From Zavarzinella sp. (lineage in GTDB: Bacteria; Planctomycetota; Planctomycetia; Gemmatales; Gemmataceae), in assembly GCA_041399155.1 (NCBI GenBank), contig JAWKTI010000001.1, positions 1,302,001 through 1,366,000 of the forward strand: a stretch of 64,000 bases of DNA. Reading direction: 5' to 3'. The translations under genes and the position numbers were made by a program. Positions 27,482-37,480 of the stretch are shown here, one piece after another; within the stretch, counting starts at the first letter, position 1; each line of letters starts with the position of its first letter. The notes below the pieces were generated by a model, which had not been told where the DNA came from, searched no databases, and worked only from the letters and a program-made list of their open reading frames with translations.

Positions 27482-30400
27482 GGCTGTAACCCTTCAATTA
27501 ATTCTTTATTTACCTTCGGCAAATTCCAATTTCCAAGGCGGAAGTTGTAAGTTGTTTGCTCGGTGGCAGGAAAATAAAGCAGGATTCGGTAGTTAGTTGC
27601 CGATTTTTTCACAATACGCCATTGTTCCGGAAGCTTATCACCCTGTATTTTCAGTAAAATATTCCCTTCACCTGATTTCACAATCAGTCCGTTTGTCAGT
27701 GGGATATTCGTTTCGTCACCAGTCATCGTAATGCTTTCCACACTACCATCCTTCAGCACCACCTGTGGCAATTCGGAACTTTCCGCTGCTTCAAACCAGC
27801 CACCTTTCGTAGTTAATTTGAAGGTGCGAATAATTCCATTCGCGAATGACTTCGCTGGGCGGGGAGTTTCCTGCACACTCAGCGGTGATTCACCATCGAG
27901 TACCTGGTATGAGAAAGTAGGATAGCCATTCTCATCAAGTTCATAACCATCGAACTGAACTTTCTTTTCGCCAGTAAATAGTTGCAATGCTGGCATATCA
28001 GCACCAAATGCAGGATCATTAGCCCTTTTTTCAAACTCGGGTGGTATCAGACTGTTGTTGCCTGACCACGGGGTTGCCGATGGTGCCTGCCAGATTTTCG
28101 GCCCCATAATATTGGCAGGACGTCCCCCACGATTATTCCACACAGGGTTTGCATCCACAAAACTTCCTGACCAGGCGTAAGCGAGCCGACAACGATTTGC
28201 ATCGAACGCAATGTTCATCCCACCGGGATAGCCAACTGCGATGCCACGATTGCCCGCCTCTGGCAGAAATGTTCGAAGAACTGTGGGGCGGGATCCTACC
28301 TTCAGCACCAAGCCTTTTGGCGTTTCCAGACCCTCTGGTAATTTCATGCTCTTACCCAGGGACATGTATGCCCACATTGCTTCTGCCTGCAGTTCTGGCT
28401 TTCCTTCATAAGCTTTGGTAAACGTGGAAACGCCATCGATGAATACTTGTGGCATACGTGTTCCAGGTGCCATCCGCTGTGGCACTTCCAGCCATTGCCG
28501 GTACCATTCATATCGAACACGCTGTACTGTATTTGCAAGGTCTGGTCCACGTGTTCCAGTGTTTGGAATACCTGCAATATCGTGGCAACTGATGCACCCC
28601 AGCCCCAGCTTACCCAGCATCAATCGACCCACTTCAATCTTTTCGGCAGTCAGTTTAACTTCTTTGGTGCGGCTTTCCTCTGCGATGCCTTCGATATGCG
28701 CGAGTCCTTTCACTAACCGTCCGACATTTTTTTCACCAAATTGTGGCATTCGCAAACTCATCCATGGTCGGGACTTACCACCATTCACCAGTACCTCTTT
28801 CAACCAGGGGGTGAGCATTTTATGCCCCACTCCGGTAAGCAGGGGCGGCTTGATATCATCGACGTTTTCTGCCTTTTCCAGCATTTTCATCTGGTCGGCT
28901 AATTCGAGTGTTAGCCCACCATTGCCATCTCGTTCGTGGCAATTAGTGCAGTTAAATCGCTTCAGTGAAATCGCTGCATCATGGAAAGCAGAAATTGGTG
29001 CTGTTACCACTTTTGCCGTGCTCACAAAACTGGTCAGGCGGGCACGATCCTGTGGGGATAATCGATAATTCGGTCCAGCATGACTGGCTTCAGTACTCAG
29101 ACAGCCATTTGTAGTTTTACCAACCAGATCCTGAAGGGAACTGGTTCGAAGTAACGGGAGAGTTTTCTGTTGATCGATCTGGTGGCAATTGACGCACCCT
29201 CGACTGGTGTAGAGCGACTTACCGATCGAGACCCACTGATCTTTCGCTGGGATTGCAGGATCAACTTGCAACTGATTTTCTTTCGTGAGTTTATCCAGTA
29301 AGTCTTTCGGCGGGGTATCTGGTGCTTTGAACGCTGGTAAACCAGGCTTTTTGCTGGAACTATCTGTCAAAAACCGTGCAATATCGTTTGCTTCCTGTGG
29401 GGTTAACGACAGCTCTGGCATTCGAGTATCTGGGTGTAAAGCAGAGGGCTTTAACAGAAATCCAGCCAGTTCCTTTGCATTCGTTTTACTCCACAGGTTC
29501 CCTAACTCATAAAACCTTTTCGGCACGGAATAAAGCGATTCATGCCCAGTTGTTTTTTCTGGAAAATTATTCGACTGGTGGCAGGTTGCGCAACCAATTT
29601 TCATGAACAGTTGTTGTCCACGGTTTCTTGCCGCGGCATCATCTTTCGGATTTTTACCACTCGGGGCATTAGAATAGTTGCCAGTGTTTGCCATTAGAAA
29701 ACTTGAAACTGCGTACGCTTCCATTTTTCCGAGTTCTGTATCTTCAAAACAGTTCGGCATTGTCGTATTTGGACGAAGTTTCTCCGGATTTGTGATCCAG
29801 GCTACCATCCAATCAGGCTGAACTCGACTCCCGACCTTGCTGAGGTTTGGCCCACTGCGGGTGGTCAGATTCTGAATTTCATTTGTCGATTGATGGCATT
29901 TTACGCACGATAACTCTTCAAAAAGCAGACGTCCCTGATCAACATGAAGATCATTCTGAACTGATTCAATCGATTGTTTAAGTGTGTGACCAAGAAACTG
30001 ATGTGGGATATTTTCTCGAGGCATTCTTGGGGGAGTCCACATCAATTCCAGACGTGCTACTGAAAGATCGCGTTGAAAGGTCACCTGAATCGGCAGAATG
30101 CCAGGTTCCAGGCGAACCGGTTTGCCACTAACAATCGGATTCTCTGCACTTCGATTGTTTGCTTTCAAAACAACCTGGTTATCCACCTTTACTTCAACAG
30201 CGCCAAGAAGCGCCGCTTCAAAAAGGTAATCGCCAGTACGCACCACATTCACGTATCCATTCCAAGTGTAGGTGCCTGTGGTATCGTTCATTCGTGGATG
30301 GGGCGTTTCGTTTTCTTCCAACAGGAGTCGGATGTGAGAATGCACCTGATGAACAGTCGTTTTCGATTTTCCACCGGTATATGTGGCGATAACACCAGGT

Positions 30401-30483
30401 TGAAGCATTTCTGGTGTAATCTCCTCCTGCGATAAACCGTAGTTGCAGTTCAGCAAAAGAATAATCAGCAATAATCTCTTCAT
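27478..30483 (-). CDS. Secreted multiheme c-type cytochrome with PA14-like domain
   Basis: A 1001-residue exported protein. After the signal peptide (1-18) comes a PA14-like beta domain (about 25-170: GTYTWNGYVNV, YLFEAALLGAVEVKVD) of the kind that binds carbohydrate. Five CxxCH heme-attachment motifs follow: CVKCH, CATCH, CVNCH, CTNCH and CISCH. The C-terminal ~300 residues resemble the non-catalytic tail of planctomycete dehydrogenase-like proteins. It likely carries electrons in the periplasm or at the cell surface. Its stop overlaps the PL10-like lyase start (ATGA). Partners and donor are unknown. Confidence 0.9.
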   Translation of the reverse strand: MKRLLLIILLLNCNYGLSQEEITPEMLQPGVIATYTGGKSKTTVHQVHSHIRLLLEENETPHPRMNDTTGTYTWNGYVNVVRTGDYLFEAALLGAVEVKVDNQVVLKANNRSAENPIVSGKPVRLEPGILPIQVTFQRDLSVARLELMWTPPRMPRENIPHQFLGHTLKQSIESVQNDLHVDQGRLLFEELSCVKCHQSTNEIQNLTTRSGPNLSKVGSRVQPDWMVAWITNPEKLRPNTTMPNCFEDTELGKMEAYAVSSFLMANTGNYSNAPSGKNPKDDAAARNRGQQLFMKIGCATCHQSNNFPEKTTGHESLYSVPKRFYELGNLWSKTNAKELAGFLLKPSALHPDTRMPELSLTPQEANDIARFLTDSSSKKPGLPAFKAPDTPPKDLLDKLTKENQLQVDPAIPAKDQWVSIGKSLYTSRGCVNCHQIDQQKTLPLLRTSSLQDLVGKTTNGCLSTEASHAGPNYRLSPQDRARLTSFVSTAKVVTAPISAFHDAAISLKRFNCTNCHERDGNGGLTLELADQMKMLEKAENVDDIKPPLLTGVGHKMLTPWLKEVLVNGGKSRPWMSLRMPQFGEKNVGRLVKGLAHIEGIAEESRTKEVKLTAEKIEVGRLMLGKLGLGCISCHDIAGIPNTGTRGPDLANTVQRVRYEWYRQWLEVPQRMAPGTRMPQVFIDGVSTFTKAYEGKPELQAEAMWAYMSLGKSMKLPEGLETPKGLVLKVGSRPTVLRTFLPEAGNRGIAVGYPGGMNIAFDANRCRLAYAWSGSFVDANPVWNNRGGRPANIMGPKIWQAPSATPWSGNNSLIPPEFEKRANDPAFGADMPALQLFTGEKKVQFDGYELDENGYPTFSYQVLDGESPLSVQETPRPAKSFANGIIRTFKLTTKGGWFEAAESSELPQVVLKDGSVESITMTGDETNIPLTNGLIVKSGEGNILLKIQGDKLPEQWRIVKKSATNYRILLYFPATEQTTYNFRLGNWNLPKVNKELIEGLQP

Positions 30484-30646
30484 AAATCCAACTCATCCTC
30501 GATTGAACCAGTAACGATTATGCACTTTTTGCTGGTAATTGAAAAGCAAGAAAATGAAAAATCTCTTCATCAATACCAGAAATCAGCTCTCGTTTACCAA
30601 AAATAAATCCGAAAAATCTACTTAGGAAGTGAACCTGCAATACTAC

Positions 30647-30674
30647 TTGCCAATCATTGTTTGTAATGTAGGAT
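30647..30674 (+). promoter_or_regulatory. Probable sigma-70 promoter of tRNA-Ser
   Basis: TTGCCA (30647-30652, five of six matches to the -35 consensus) and TAGGAT (30669-30674, four of six to the -10 consensus) are separated by 16 bases. The -10 element ends 20 bases ahead of the tRNA, the expected spacing for a short leader. A similar pair of blocks occurs at 23146-23169. Confidence 0.5.
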
Positions 30675-30694
30675 AATTGAACGATTGAGTCACT

Positions 30695-30783
30695 GGAGAG
30701 GTGGCTGAGTGGTCGAAAGCACAGCTTTGCTAAAGCTGCGATGGGGTCAAACCTATCCGCGGGTTCGAATCCCGCCCTCTCCG
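30695..30783 (+). tRNA. tRNA-Ser (GCU anticodon, reads AGC/AGU)
   Basis: A class II tRNA of 89 bases including the discriminator. The acceptor arm GGAGAGG pairs with CCTCTCC (30776-30782), discriminator G. The anticodon loop TTGCTAA carries GCT, there is a long variable arm, and the T-arm carries GGTTCGAATCC. The 3' CCA is not encoded, which is common outside Proteobacteria. It is isolated between two secreted-protein operons. Confidence 0.97.
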
Positions 30784-30865
30784 TTTTTCACTTCCGTTTG
30801 CTAGGCTCACTTTCTTTTACAAACTATCAATTTGTACACAAATTGTGCTTGCTGACACTTTAATC

Positions 30866-32257
30866 TTATACCCTGGTTAAAGTGCCGTGGAATCCAGCAA
30901 ATGAATCGGTTTCAATACCGAGTCTTTGCAGAATGGTGACGAATAGCTTCGCTAGTGGTAGTTCTTCCACGGCTACTTTACCTTGCCAGCCAGCATCAGT
31001 GACAATACCCGCACCAGCCTGATTGTCTTCATTTCCTTTGCCAAACTTCAGATAGCGGCCATTGGTGAACCCGAGATTTTTCCCGCCTGCTGAAATGATG
31101 GGGTAATTTCGGGACAGGTGGAAACTACTGGATGCTGAACCATGCATTGCAAAGGTGTTGTCGAGCATTGTGCCTTTACCAGTGGGTTCCAGGGTATCTT
31201 TCAATCGCTGGACAAACCGACCAAATTCTTCGGCTTGGTACCGATTATAGGTGCCAAGGTTCTTCCAGCCATTCGGCTTTTTGACTTCGTGCGTCAAACC
31301 ATGGGCTCCGCCAAGACCAACCGCACGCGAAAGTAGATCGTGGGGACCTTCGCCATTTTCCCGCCCCAACTGGAATGTTGCTACTCGAGTGGAATCGCTG
31401 AGAAAGGCCAGATAAATCAGTTCGTACATCGTCTGAAAATACAATCGTGCTTCTTTAGGTTCTGCATCGAGGTGCAAATTGCGTGTATCAACTTTGGGAA
31501 CAGGAGTGTCAATCCATTTCTGGGCTTTGCTGAGTTTCAATTCAGTATCGCGAACCGCATCAAGATACTGTTTCAGCGTTTCTTGATCTTTGCTGGAAAG
31601 CTCTCGAGACAGTGATCGCGTGTGTTCAATAAGGAGATCCAATGCACTTTTACTTCTCGCCAGCTTTGCTGCAGCATCTTTGTTGCTGGTAACGAACAAC
31701 ATGTCGAAAATTTCTTTCGGTTTATTCATTGCCGGGATTGGCCTTCCTTCACGGTTAAAGGACTGAGTTTGGGCCCCACGTGGACCGCCAATTCCCCCAT
31801 TTGTCGACATGACCAGCGATGAATGTCGTGTGAAGTTACCCGCATACTCCGCAAAAACCTGATCCACAGAAATCGAATTTTGATAAGGGCCGGAACCACC
31901 AATTGCCGCACCTGTCAGGTACTGATCGGCGTTGGAGTGGCCATGCACCTGCCGAGCCGCGGGGTGCGATAAACCAGAATAGATCGTAATGTCGCTTCGT
32001 AGTGGTTGGAGGACATCGAGCACTTTGGTCAATTCAAAATCTTTTTCGCCACCTCGTGGGAACCAGCTCCAATCTTTCCACGCAGGATCCGATTTGAGTG
32101 GTAATCCCACGCCATCAGGGTGGTAAATACTGACAAACCGTTTTGGTGTTTCATCGTTTGTGGGGGCGGCTTTGGCAAATGTTTCAAACCATGGCAAAGC
32201 AAGAGCCAGACCTGTTCCACGCAGAAACGTACGCCTGTTGAACGACTGATTATTCAT
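30866..32257 (-). CDS. DUF1552 protein, Tat-type leader
   Basis: A 463-residue DUF1552 family member, related to DUF1501 and found mainly in planctomycetes. The N-terminus carries a twin-arginine-like SFNRRTFLRGTGLALALPW leader. The core motif VSIYHPDGVG follows the cleavage region, and HGSASSSFHLSRNYPI lies in the C-terminal half. I start at 32257, where GAGGAG (32264-32269) is well spaced; an ATG six bases earlier sits directly on the ribosome site. It follows the DUF1592-type gene by about 20 bases, the usual pairing for these families. The reaction is not known. Confidence 0.9.
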   Translation of the reverse strand: MNNQSFNRRTFLRGTGLALALPWFETFAKAAPTNDETPKRFVSIYHPDGVGLPLKSDPAWKDWSWFPRGGEKDFELTKVLDVLQPLRSDITIYSGLSHPAARQVHGHSNADQYLTGAAIGGSGPYQNSISVDQVFAEYAGNFTRHSSLVMSTNGGIGGPRGAQTQSFNREGRPIPAMNKPKEIFDMLFVTSNKDAAAKLARSKSALDLLIEHTRSLSRELSSKDQETLKQYLDAVRDTELKLSKAQKWIDTPVPKVDTRNLHLDAEPKEARLYFQTMYELIYLAFLSDSTRVATFQLGRENGEGPHDLLSRAVGLGGAHGLTHEVKKPNGWKNLGTYNRYQAEEFGRFVQRLKDTLEPTGKGTMLDNTFAMHGSASSSFHLSRNYPIISAGGKNLGFTNGRYLKFGKGNEDNQAGAGIVTDAGWQGKVAVEELPLAKLFVTILQRLGIETDSFAGFHGTLTRV

Positions 32258-32277
32258 CTCCATCTCCTCGGTCCCGT

Positions 32278-34866
32278 TTAAGAGTTAAAAAGTTTACTGT
32301 TGATGATCAGGAAGAGTAAATCATGTAAGCCGTCACCACGCTTTCGGAATTGGGCGGTAATCTCGTCAATCTCAGCACGATCGCCAAATGTAAGCGGCCT
32401 TCCAATGCTATAAGCAGTAAGTTTATGCACCATTGCTCTGGCGAATTGATCCTGGCGATCCAACAGCAGATATCGTTTGAGCCCATCCATCCCAGCAAGG
32501 GTTTGCTTGTTGAATAGTTCAGAAGTAGCATCCACAGGTTTGTTCTGAATTTGCGTTCGGAAGATTCCTAAAGCATCGTAGTTTTCGAAAGCGATTCCCC
32601 ACGGATCAATTTTCGAATGGCATGATGCACAGGCAGCTTTGTTTCGATGATCTGCTATACGTTCTTTCAAAGTCATTTTCAGAATTTCCGGGTTTGTCAG
32701 ATCCACTTCCGGCACATCTGCTGGTGGCGGCGGTGGGGGATCGTGCAGAATGCGGTTCAGCATCCAGACACCACGTTTCAATGGGTGCGAATCTTTGCCA
32801 TCAGAATTCATTGATAGAATTGCTGCGGTAGTTAATATGCCGCCTCGATGCACGGAAGGAGTTATGGGTACTTTGCGAAAATGCGGGCCATAAACCTTGG
32901 GCATTCCGTAGTGGGCAGCCAGCCGTTCGTTGACAACAGCATAATCCGAATGAATAAAATCCATGATGCTGTGGTTGTGACGAAGGACCTCTTCAAAGAA
33001 TGCAATCGGCTCTTCCTGGATGTCCTCCCGCAGTGTTGCCGGAACATGGGTAACACTATTCAACCCGTCCAGTCCCAGCCACTGTTCAACAAAGTGCCGC
33101 GAAAACCGCTTCGAACGTGGATCAGCCAACATTCTTGTTATTTGTTGAGTCAATATTTCTGGCATTCGCAGCTTCCCTTGTTCTGCAAGGGTCAACAGTT
33201 CATCATCTGGTATACTTGCCCATAAAAAGATTGCCAGGCGGCTTGCAAACTCAAACTCGCTGATCATCCCTGGGGAATGTTGCTGTTTAACAGCTCGTTG
33301 CGTCAGGTACAGGAATTCTGGTGTGGCAAGTGCAGTTGCCAGCACTTCCACCATCGCGTCTTCAAAAGTGGTAAATTCAGGACGGTACTTTGCAAAAAGG
33401 CCCATGAATTTATCAACTTCCTGTGCAGTAGCCGGTCGGCGCCAGATACGTCTCAGGAAACGATTCAGAACCTCTCGTCCGTAGAGTTTTTCATCGTTCT
33501 TATTTGGGCTCTCGATAAAGATGTTTGTGTGGGTTTTCGGAGGCCACTGCTCGAAAAATGGTGCAGTAATCTCAATATGGTCGATCAATAGATTCAGACG
33601 ATCTCTGCCAGTAGCGTTGGAAATATTCCTGATATGCAGAAATTCGTTCTTTCTGGGGAAGGAGGTCTTCAGCTTCCGAAACGGGTTGCGTTGGATGTCG
33701 CCCAGGGGGACATCGAAGTGAATATCCTCGGGCTGATCAGCTGCTGCTTTCACAGGTATATCATGTTGACTGATGACCTGGGAGAAGTTGGCATTATTGC
33801 TGGTGTGGGCACTCAACATCAGACGAAGGCTCGCGTATTGGTCGGGATCCATCGACGACCGACCCGCTCGAATTCGAACTCTCATGTTCCCTTCATCTGG
33901 CAAAAAACGATCCAGATCAAGTTTTAATTCGTTGGAAGCTGGCAGTACCAGAACTACTGGAGAGTCAGGCACTTGGCCCACCACAGGCTTTGAAACGGGC
34001 AGCGGGCTGAACAACGATCTTGTCGATCTTAAACCGATCCCCCTGCCAGTTGCCCGATCCCACAGATGTTGACTGTTTCTAAGCTTGTCCTGATTTGTTT
34101 CAATATTGGCATTCTTGACCTGCATTGCCTTTTCGAACTCCTGTTGCATCGAAATGATGTAGGTAACCGGTGCTGGTTTTTCCCCGCTTTCCGTAGCCCG
34201 TTTCAGTGCTTTGAGTGCAAGTTCGCGATAGGTTTCAAATTGCATTGCCGAAATTTGTAACAGTTCGGAACTGTTTTGGAAACCATCTTCTGTTTTTGCT
34301 TCCGGTGGTAACTTGCTTGCCAAAGAGTAGGGCAAACCAAGCAGATCCTGCAGGGCGTAATCATACTCGTACTTCGTCAATCGACGGAAGGAAGAGTGTT
34401 CTTTGCTGTTTCGCCTAACAATGGACGCCTTGTTCAGTTCATCGCTTAGCCATTCCACAACCTGACTCTTGTTTGCGTGAGCAAGTGCTGGTTCGCCTTC
34501 TGGTGGCATTTCCGATTTACTGAGGGCGTTATAAACTTCTCGCCAACGTTCGACATCTGGACCAGCAAGCAAGTCGGGATTGAGTTGATCAATCCTCAGC
34601 CTGCCCTTGGCTTTTTCAGGTCCATGGCAGTGCAGGCAGCTCTTTGTCAGGATTGGCAGAACACTTTTCTTGTACTGTGCAATGTTTGCAAGTGGGATCC
34701 CACCAGCGTCTTTCGATGCTGGATTCGCTGTCGTAAGATAGCTGGAATTTTTTCGCCCCTGAACTTTCGCAGACTCAAGGCTGATCGGTGCGTCCTGTCC
34801 AAAGGTGATTGATAACGCGGAAGCGATCAGAAATGTCAGCAGAAAAGTAATCTGGATCGTCTTCAT
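32278..34866 (-). CDS. DUF1592-type secreted protein with heme motif
   Basis: An 862-residue exported protein with the planctomycete DUF1587-DUF1595-DUF1592-DUF1588-DUF1585 architecture. A signal peptide (1-23) precedes one CxxCH heme motif (SCLHCHGPEKAKG, near residue 76), then MPPEGEP. The later blocks include REVLNRFLRRIWRRPAT (DUF1595/1592), FVEQWLGLD (DUF1592), and a second motif CASCHSKIDPWGIAFENYD (DUF1588). It is followed by its usual DUF1552 partner. These pairs are thought to act in extracellular breakdown of complex carbohydrate or other polymers; direct proof is lacking. Confidence 0.92.
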   Translation of the reverse strand: MKTIQITFLLTFLIASALSITFGQDAPISLESAKVQGRKNSSYLTTANPASKDAGGIPLANIAQYKKSVLPILTKSCLHCHGPEKAKGRLRIDQLNPDLLAGPDVERWREVYNALSKSEMPPEGEPALAHANKSQVVEWLSDELNKASIVRRNSKEHSSFRRLTKYEYDYALQDLLGLPYSLASKLPPEAKTEDGFQNSSELLQISAMQFETYRELALKALKRATESGEKPAPVTYIISMQQEFEKAMQVKNANIETNQDKLRNSQHLWDRATGRGIGLRSTRSLFSPLPVSKPVVGQVPDSPVVLVLPASNELKLDLDRFLPDEGNMRVRIRAGRSSMDPDQYASLRLMLSAHTSNNANFSQVISQHDIPVKAAADQPEDIHFDVPLGDIQRNPFRKLKTSFPRKNEFLHIRNISNATGRDRLNLLIDHIEITAPFFEQWPPKTHTNIFIESPNKNDEKLYGREVLNRFLRRIWRRPATAQEVDKFMGLFAKYRPEFTTFEDAMVEVLATALATPEFLYLTQRAVKQQHSPGMISEFEFASRLAIFLWASIPDDELLTLAEQGKLRMPEILTQQITRMLADPRSKRFSRHFVEQWLGLDGLNSVTHVPATLREDIQEEPIAFFEEVLRHNHSIMDFIHSDYAVVNERLAAHYGMPKVYGPHFRKVPITPSVHRGGILTTAAILSMNSDGKDSHPLKRGVWMLNRILHDPPPPPPADVPEVDLTNPEILKMTLKERIADHRNKAACASCHSKIDPWGIAFENYDALGIFRTQIQNKPVDATSELFNKQTLAGMDGLKRYLLLDRQDQFARAMVHKLTAYSIGRPLTFGDRAEIDEITAQFRKRGDGLHDLLFLIINSKLFNS

Positions 34867-35311
34867 AGGTAAGGTTCATCCTTTCACAAAATCGACAAAG
34901 GCCTGATGCGAACATGCACATTGGGGAGGGAGGTTGGAAGTTCAACCGATCACTAAAGGTACCGCACTGAGGTTGGTTCTCATGCTTTGCGGATAACACT
35001 GTTCTGCAAATCTGTTTTACTTCACACGGTTATTGTGCCACAAATGCTGTTCAAGTGCAAACCGTAATTGCAATCTGTGGCACAACACCATCAAAAACAG
35101 TGCAGTGAGCGTGGACACTGTTTCACATATAATATTACCACGACTGTGAGATACGAAGCGTTTTTTCTTGAAAATGCTGGTGAAAATACAATATTTCATC
35201 GCCGTAACTTATTTACAGACAAGCATTTACGTGGAACAAAATTATTTTTACAACTCTTCAAAAATAATGATCAGACAAATATTTGATTGCTGAATTTTCT
35301 GTTTGTCCTTC
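34867..35311. other. Intergenic region between msrB and the DUF1592-type operon
   Basis: This 445-base gap has no convincing gene. It should hold the promoter of the leftward DUF1592/DUF1552 operon and the 3' end of the msrB transcript. The hairpin at 35095-35123 is its clearest element. The half nearest msrB is AT-rich. Confidence 0.5.
35095..35123 (-). terminator. Intrinsic-terminator-like hairpin downstream of msrB
   Basis: On the minus strand AAACAGTG and CACTGTTT form a perfect eight-pair stem with a 13-base loop, running into TTTTT. It lies about 190 bases past the msrB stop. The stem is AT-rich, so it is a weak terminator if it is one. Confidence 0.32.
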
Positions 35312-35845
35312 TTACTTTTCTTCAACAAAATGCATCGCGGCAGAGTTCATGCAATACCGCAGACCGGTGGGCGCGGGGCCATCGTCAAAAACGTGGCCCA
35401 GGTGGGCATCGCATCTACTGCATAGCACTTCGACACGCACCATGAAGAGCCCACGGTCTTCGTATAGCGACAGAGATTCCTCGTCAATGGGGGCCCAGAA
35501 ACTGGGCCAACCTGTCCCTGAATCGAACTTCGTAGTTGATGAAAACAGCGGTTGCTGACAGCAAACGCATTGGTAGACCCCAGGCTTTTTGTTATCCCAG
35601 GTGGCACCAGTAAAAGCTCGCTCTGTTCCTTCCTGCCGTGCAACCCGGAAGGCTTCAGGTGGCAAGCGAATCTTCCATTCTTCTTCAGTTAATTCCAGGC
35701 GACCTGCAGCAGGTTTGCCAATTCTGACCGGTGTACCACGTGTGTGTCCCATGATCTGATGCCAAAAGTTTGTGGTGGACAGAAAGTAAAATGCTGACCC
35801 ACCGAAGATTACTAAAACGATCAACTGGATAAGCTTTTTGCTCAT
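35312..35845 (-). CDS. msrB: Peptide-methionine (R)-S-oxide reductase, membrane-anchored
   Basis: MsrB repairs oxidised methionine (the R-sulfoxide). The catalytic domain (about 55-177) shows RAFTGATWDNKKPG, both zinc CxxC pairs (CVCC and CSRC), the DSGTGWPSFW motif and the active-site cysteine in RYCMNS near the C-terminus. An N-terminal hydrophobic helix (about 6-24) anchors it to the membrane with the enzyme outside, or acts as a signal. The 177 residues are one reductase domain without the MsrA fusion. It is monocistronic. Confidence 0.95.
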   Translation of the reverse strand: MSKKLIQLIVLVIFGGSAFYFLSTTNFWHQIMGHTRGTPVRIGKPAAGRLELTEEEWKIRLPPEAFRVARQEGTERAFTGATWDNKKPGVYQCVCCQQPLFSSTTKFDSGTGWPSFWAPIDEESLSLYEDRGLFMVRVEVLCSRCDAHLGHVFDDGPAPTGLRYCMNSAAMHFVEEK

Positions 35846-35942
35846 GAATAATTATAGGTGGGGAATGGATCGCAGGAAAACTGTATGCGAAATCGACCTG
35901 AATTACTACCCAGTAAGAGATTAACAAAGTGAGGTGGCGAGA

Positions 35943-37304
35943 TTACCCGAGATGGTGAATAATGCGATCTGCGAATTCACTGCTGCTGGCCCCATCTTTG
36001 TCTGTATAATTCGGGAATTGGCGGGCAATATCGTAAGTCACATATAACTTCTTGCCAGCACCACTGCGGGCAATTTCTTCACTTTCTGCAAAAGTCTTTT
36101 CAACCGCACGATTCACGAGTTCTGCAGCTTCAAACCAACGGAGATATTCTAATAGTAACACGCCGGAAAGCAGCACTGCGCCCGGGTTTGCCATGTTTTT
36201 GCCAGTGTACTTCGGTGCTGTACCGTGGGTGGCTTCAAACATTGCTGCTTTATCGCCAATATTGGCACCAGCTGCCAGTCCAATCCCGCCAGTCAGTGCG
36301 GCAACTGCGTCGGAAAGATAGTCACCGTTCAGGTTTGGCGTAGCGACAACGGAATATTCGTCAGGCCGAAGTTGAATCTGCTGGAACATACTGTCAGCAA
36401 TACGGTCATTTATGAGAATTTTCCCATCTGCACTTGCGCCATTCCAAACTTCGTCTTCAGTGACGATCTGATCTCGGAACTCAGTCTTGGCGACTTCGTA
36501 ACCCCAATCTTTGAAGGCACCTTCGGTAAACTTCATAATGTTGCCTTTGTGCACCAGGGTCACTTTTGGCAACTTTTTGTCGACTGCATATTTAATCGCC
36601 ATGCGAACCAGACGCTTGGTTCGTTCCGGGCTGATCGGCTTGATGCCAATGCCGCTTGAATCAAGAATCTGACCAGCGGGGTAACCCATTTCACGCAACA
36701 GAGCAATTACCTTGTTGGCTTTTTCGCTGCCCGATTTAAATTCGATCCCACAGTATACGTCTTCGGTATTTTCCCGGAAGATGCACATATCGACTTTGCT
36801 GGCATGCTTATTGGGTGCATCAACCCCTTTAAAATAACGCACAGGTCGAACACAGGAATACAGATCGAATCGCATCCGCAAGAACACGTTAATGCTTCGG
36901 AAACCACCACCAATTGGTGTAGTCAGTGGACCTTTCAGGCCCACGCCGTAATATTCGAAAGCCTTTAACGTGTCATCAGGGATATACAATTTGCGTTGTT
37001 CTTCTTCTGAAAGGGACCCCACCTGTTCATCTTTGACCTCGGGATAGTATGTACTGCGAGCGACATCCCCTGCGTGCACATCAAACCACGAAATTTTCCG
37101 CTTTCCACCGTATGATTTGCTGATTGCGGCGTCCAGAACTCGAATTGCACATTCTGTAATACCTGGCACACCGTTGACGTCCTGACCAATACCATCCCCA
37201 CGAAGAAGGCAAATGATGGGATCATCTGGAAATTGCCCACTTTCCAGGTTAATTCTTGTGCCAGTGGTGGGGGCAGTTACTTTTTCGTAGCTTGGTGCGC
37301 TCAT
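35943..37304 (-). CDS. icd: Isocitrate dehydrogenase (NADP type)
   Basis: Oxidative decarboxylation of isocitrate to 2-oxoglutarate in the TCA cycle. The family motifs are clear: LRGDGIGQDVNG at the N-terminus, FRSINVFLRMRFDLYSCVRPVRYF for substrate binding, FRENTEDVYCGIEF, and AFEATHGTAPKYTGKN-type (MFEATHGTAPKYTG). The 453 residues fit bacterial dimeric NADP-dependent enzymes. The short YEKVTAPTTG N-terminal tail is ordinary. Cytoplasmic and monocistronic. Confidence 0.93.
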   Translation of the reverse strand: MSAPSYEKVTAPTTGTRINLESGQFPDDPIICLLRGDGIGQDVNGVPGITECAIRVLDAAISKSYGGKRKISWFDVHAGDVARSTYYPEVKDEQVGSLSEEEQRKLYIPDDTLKAFEYYGVGLKGPLTTPIGGGFRSINVFLRMRFDLYSCVRPVRYFKGVDAPNKHASKVDMCIFRENTEDVYCGIEFKSGSEKANKVIALLREMGYPAGQILDSSGIGIKPISPERTKRLVRMAIKYAVDKKLPKVTLVHKGNIMKFTEGAFKDWGYEVAKTEFRDQIVTEDEVWNGASADGKILINDRIADSMFQQIQLRPDEYSVVATPNLNGDYLSDAVAALTGGIGLAAGANIGDKAAMFEATHGTAPKYTGKNMANPGAVLLSGVLLLEYLRWFEAAELVNRAVEKTFAESEEIARSGAGKKLYVTYDIARQFPNYTDKDGASSSEFADRIIHHLG

Positions 37305-37480
37305 AGCAAATCCAGCAAAAATAGAAGAGGAAACCCTTACAAAATCGAAACTTAAAGAACTGCTTTATTTATTTACAGTTGTATCTTTGTCAAGAAGAAG
37401 TCATGGTAATCAATGAACAGAAATGAGGAGACTTGAATAGGGTGATTTATTAATGAGAATTCATTTATTTCTGTGATTTT

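Noticed and set aside
35111..35132. A TGGACA...TATAAT promoter in the msrB downstream region
   Set aside because: The two elements are only 10 bases apart instead of about 17, so they cannot be a -35/-10 pair.
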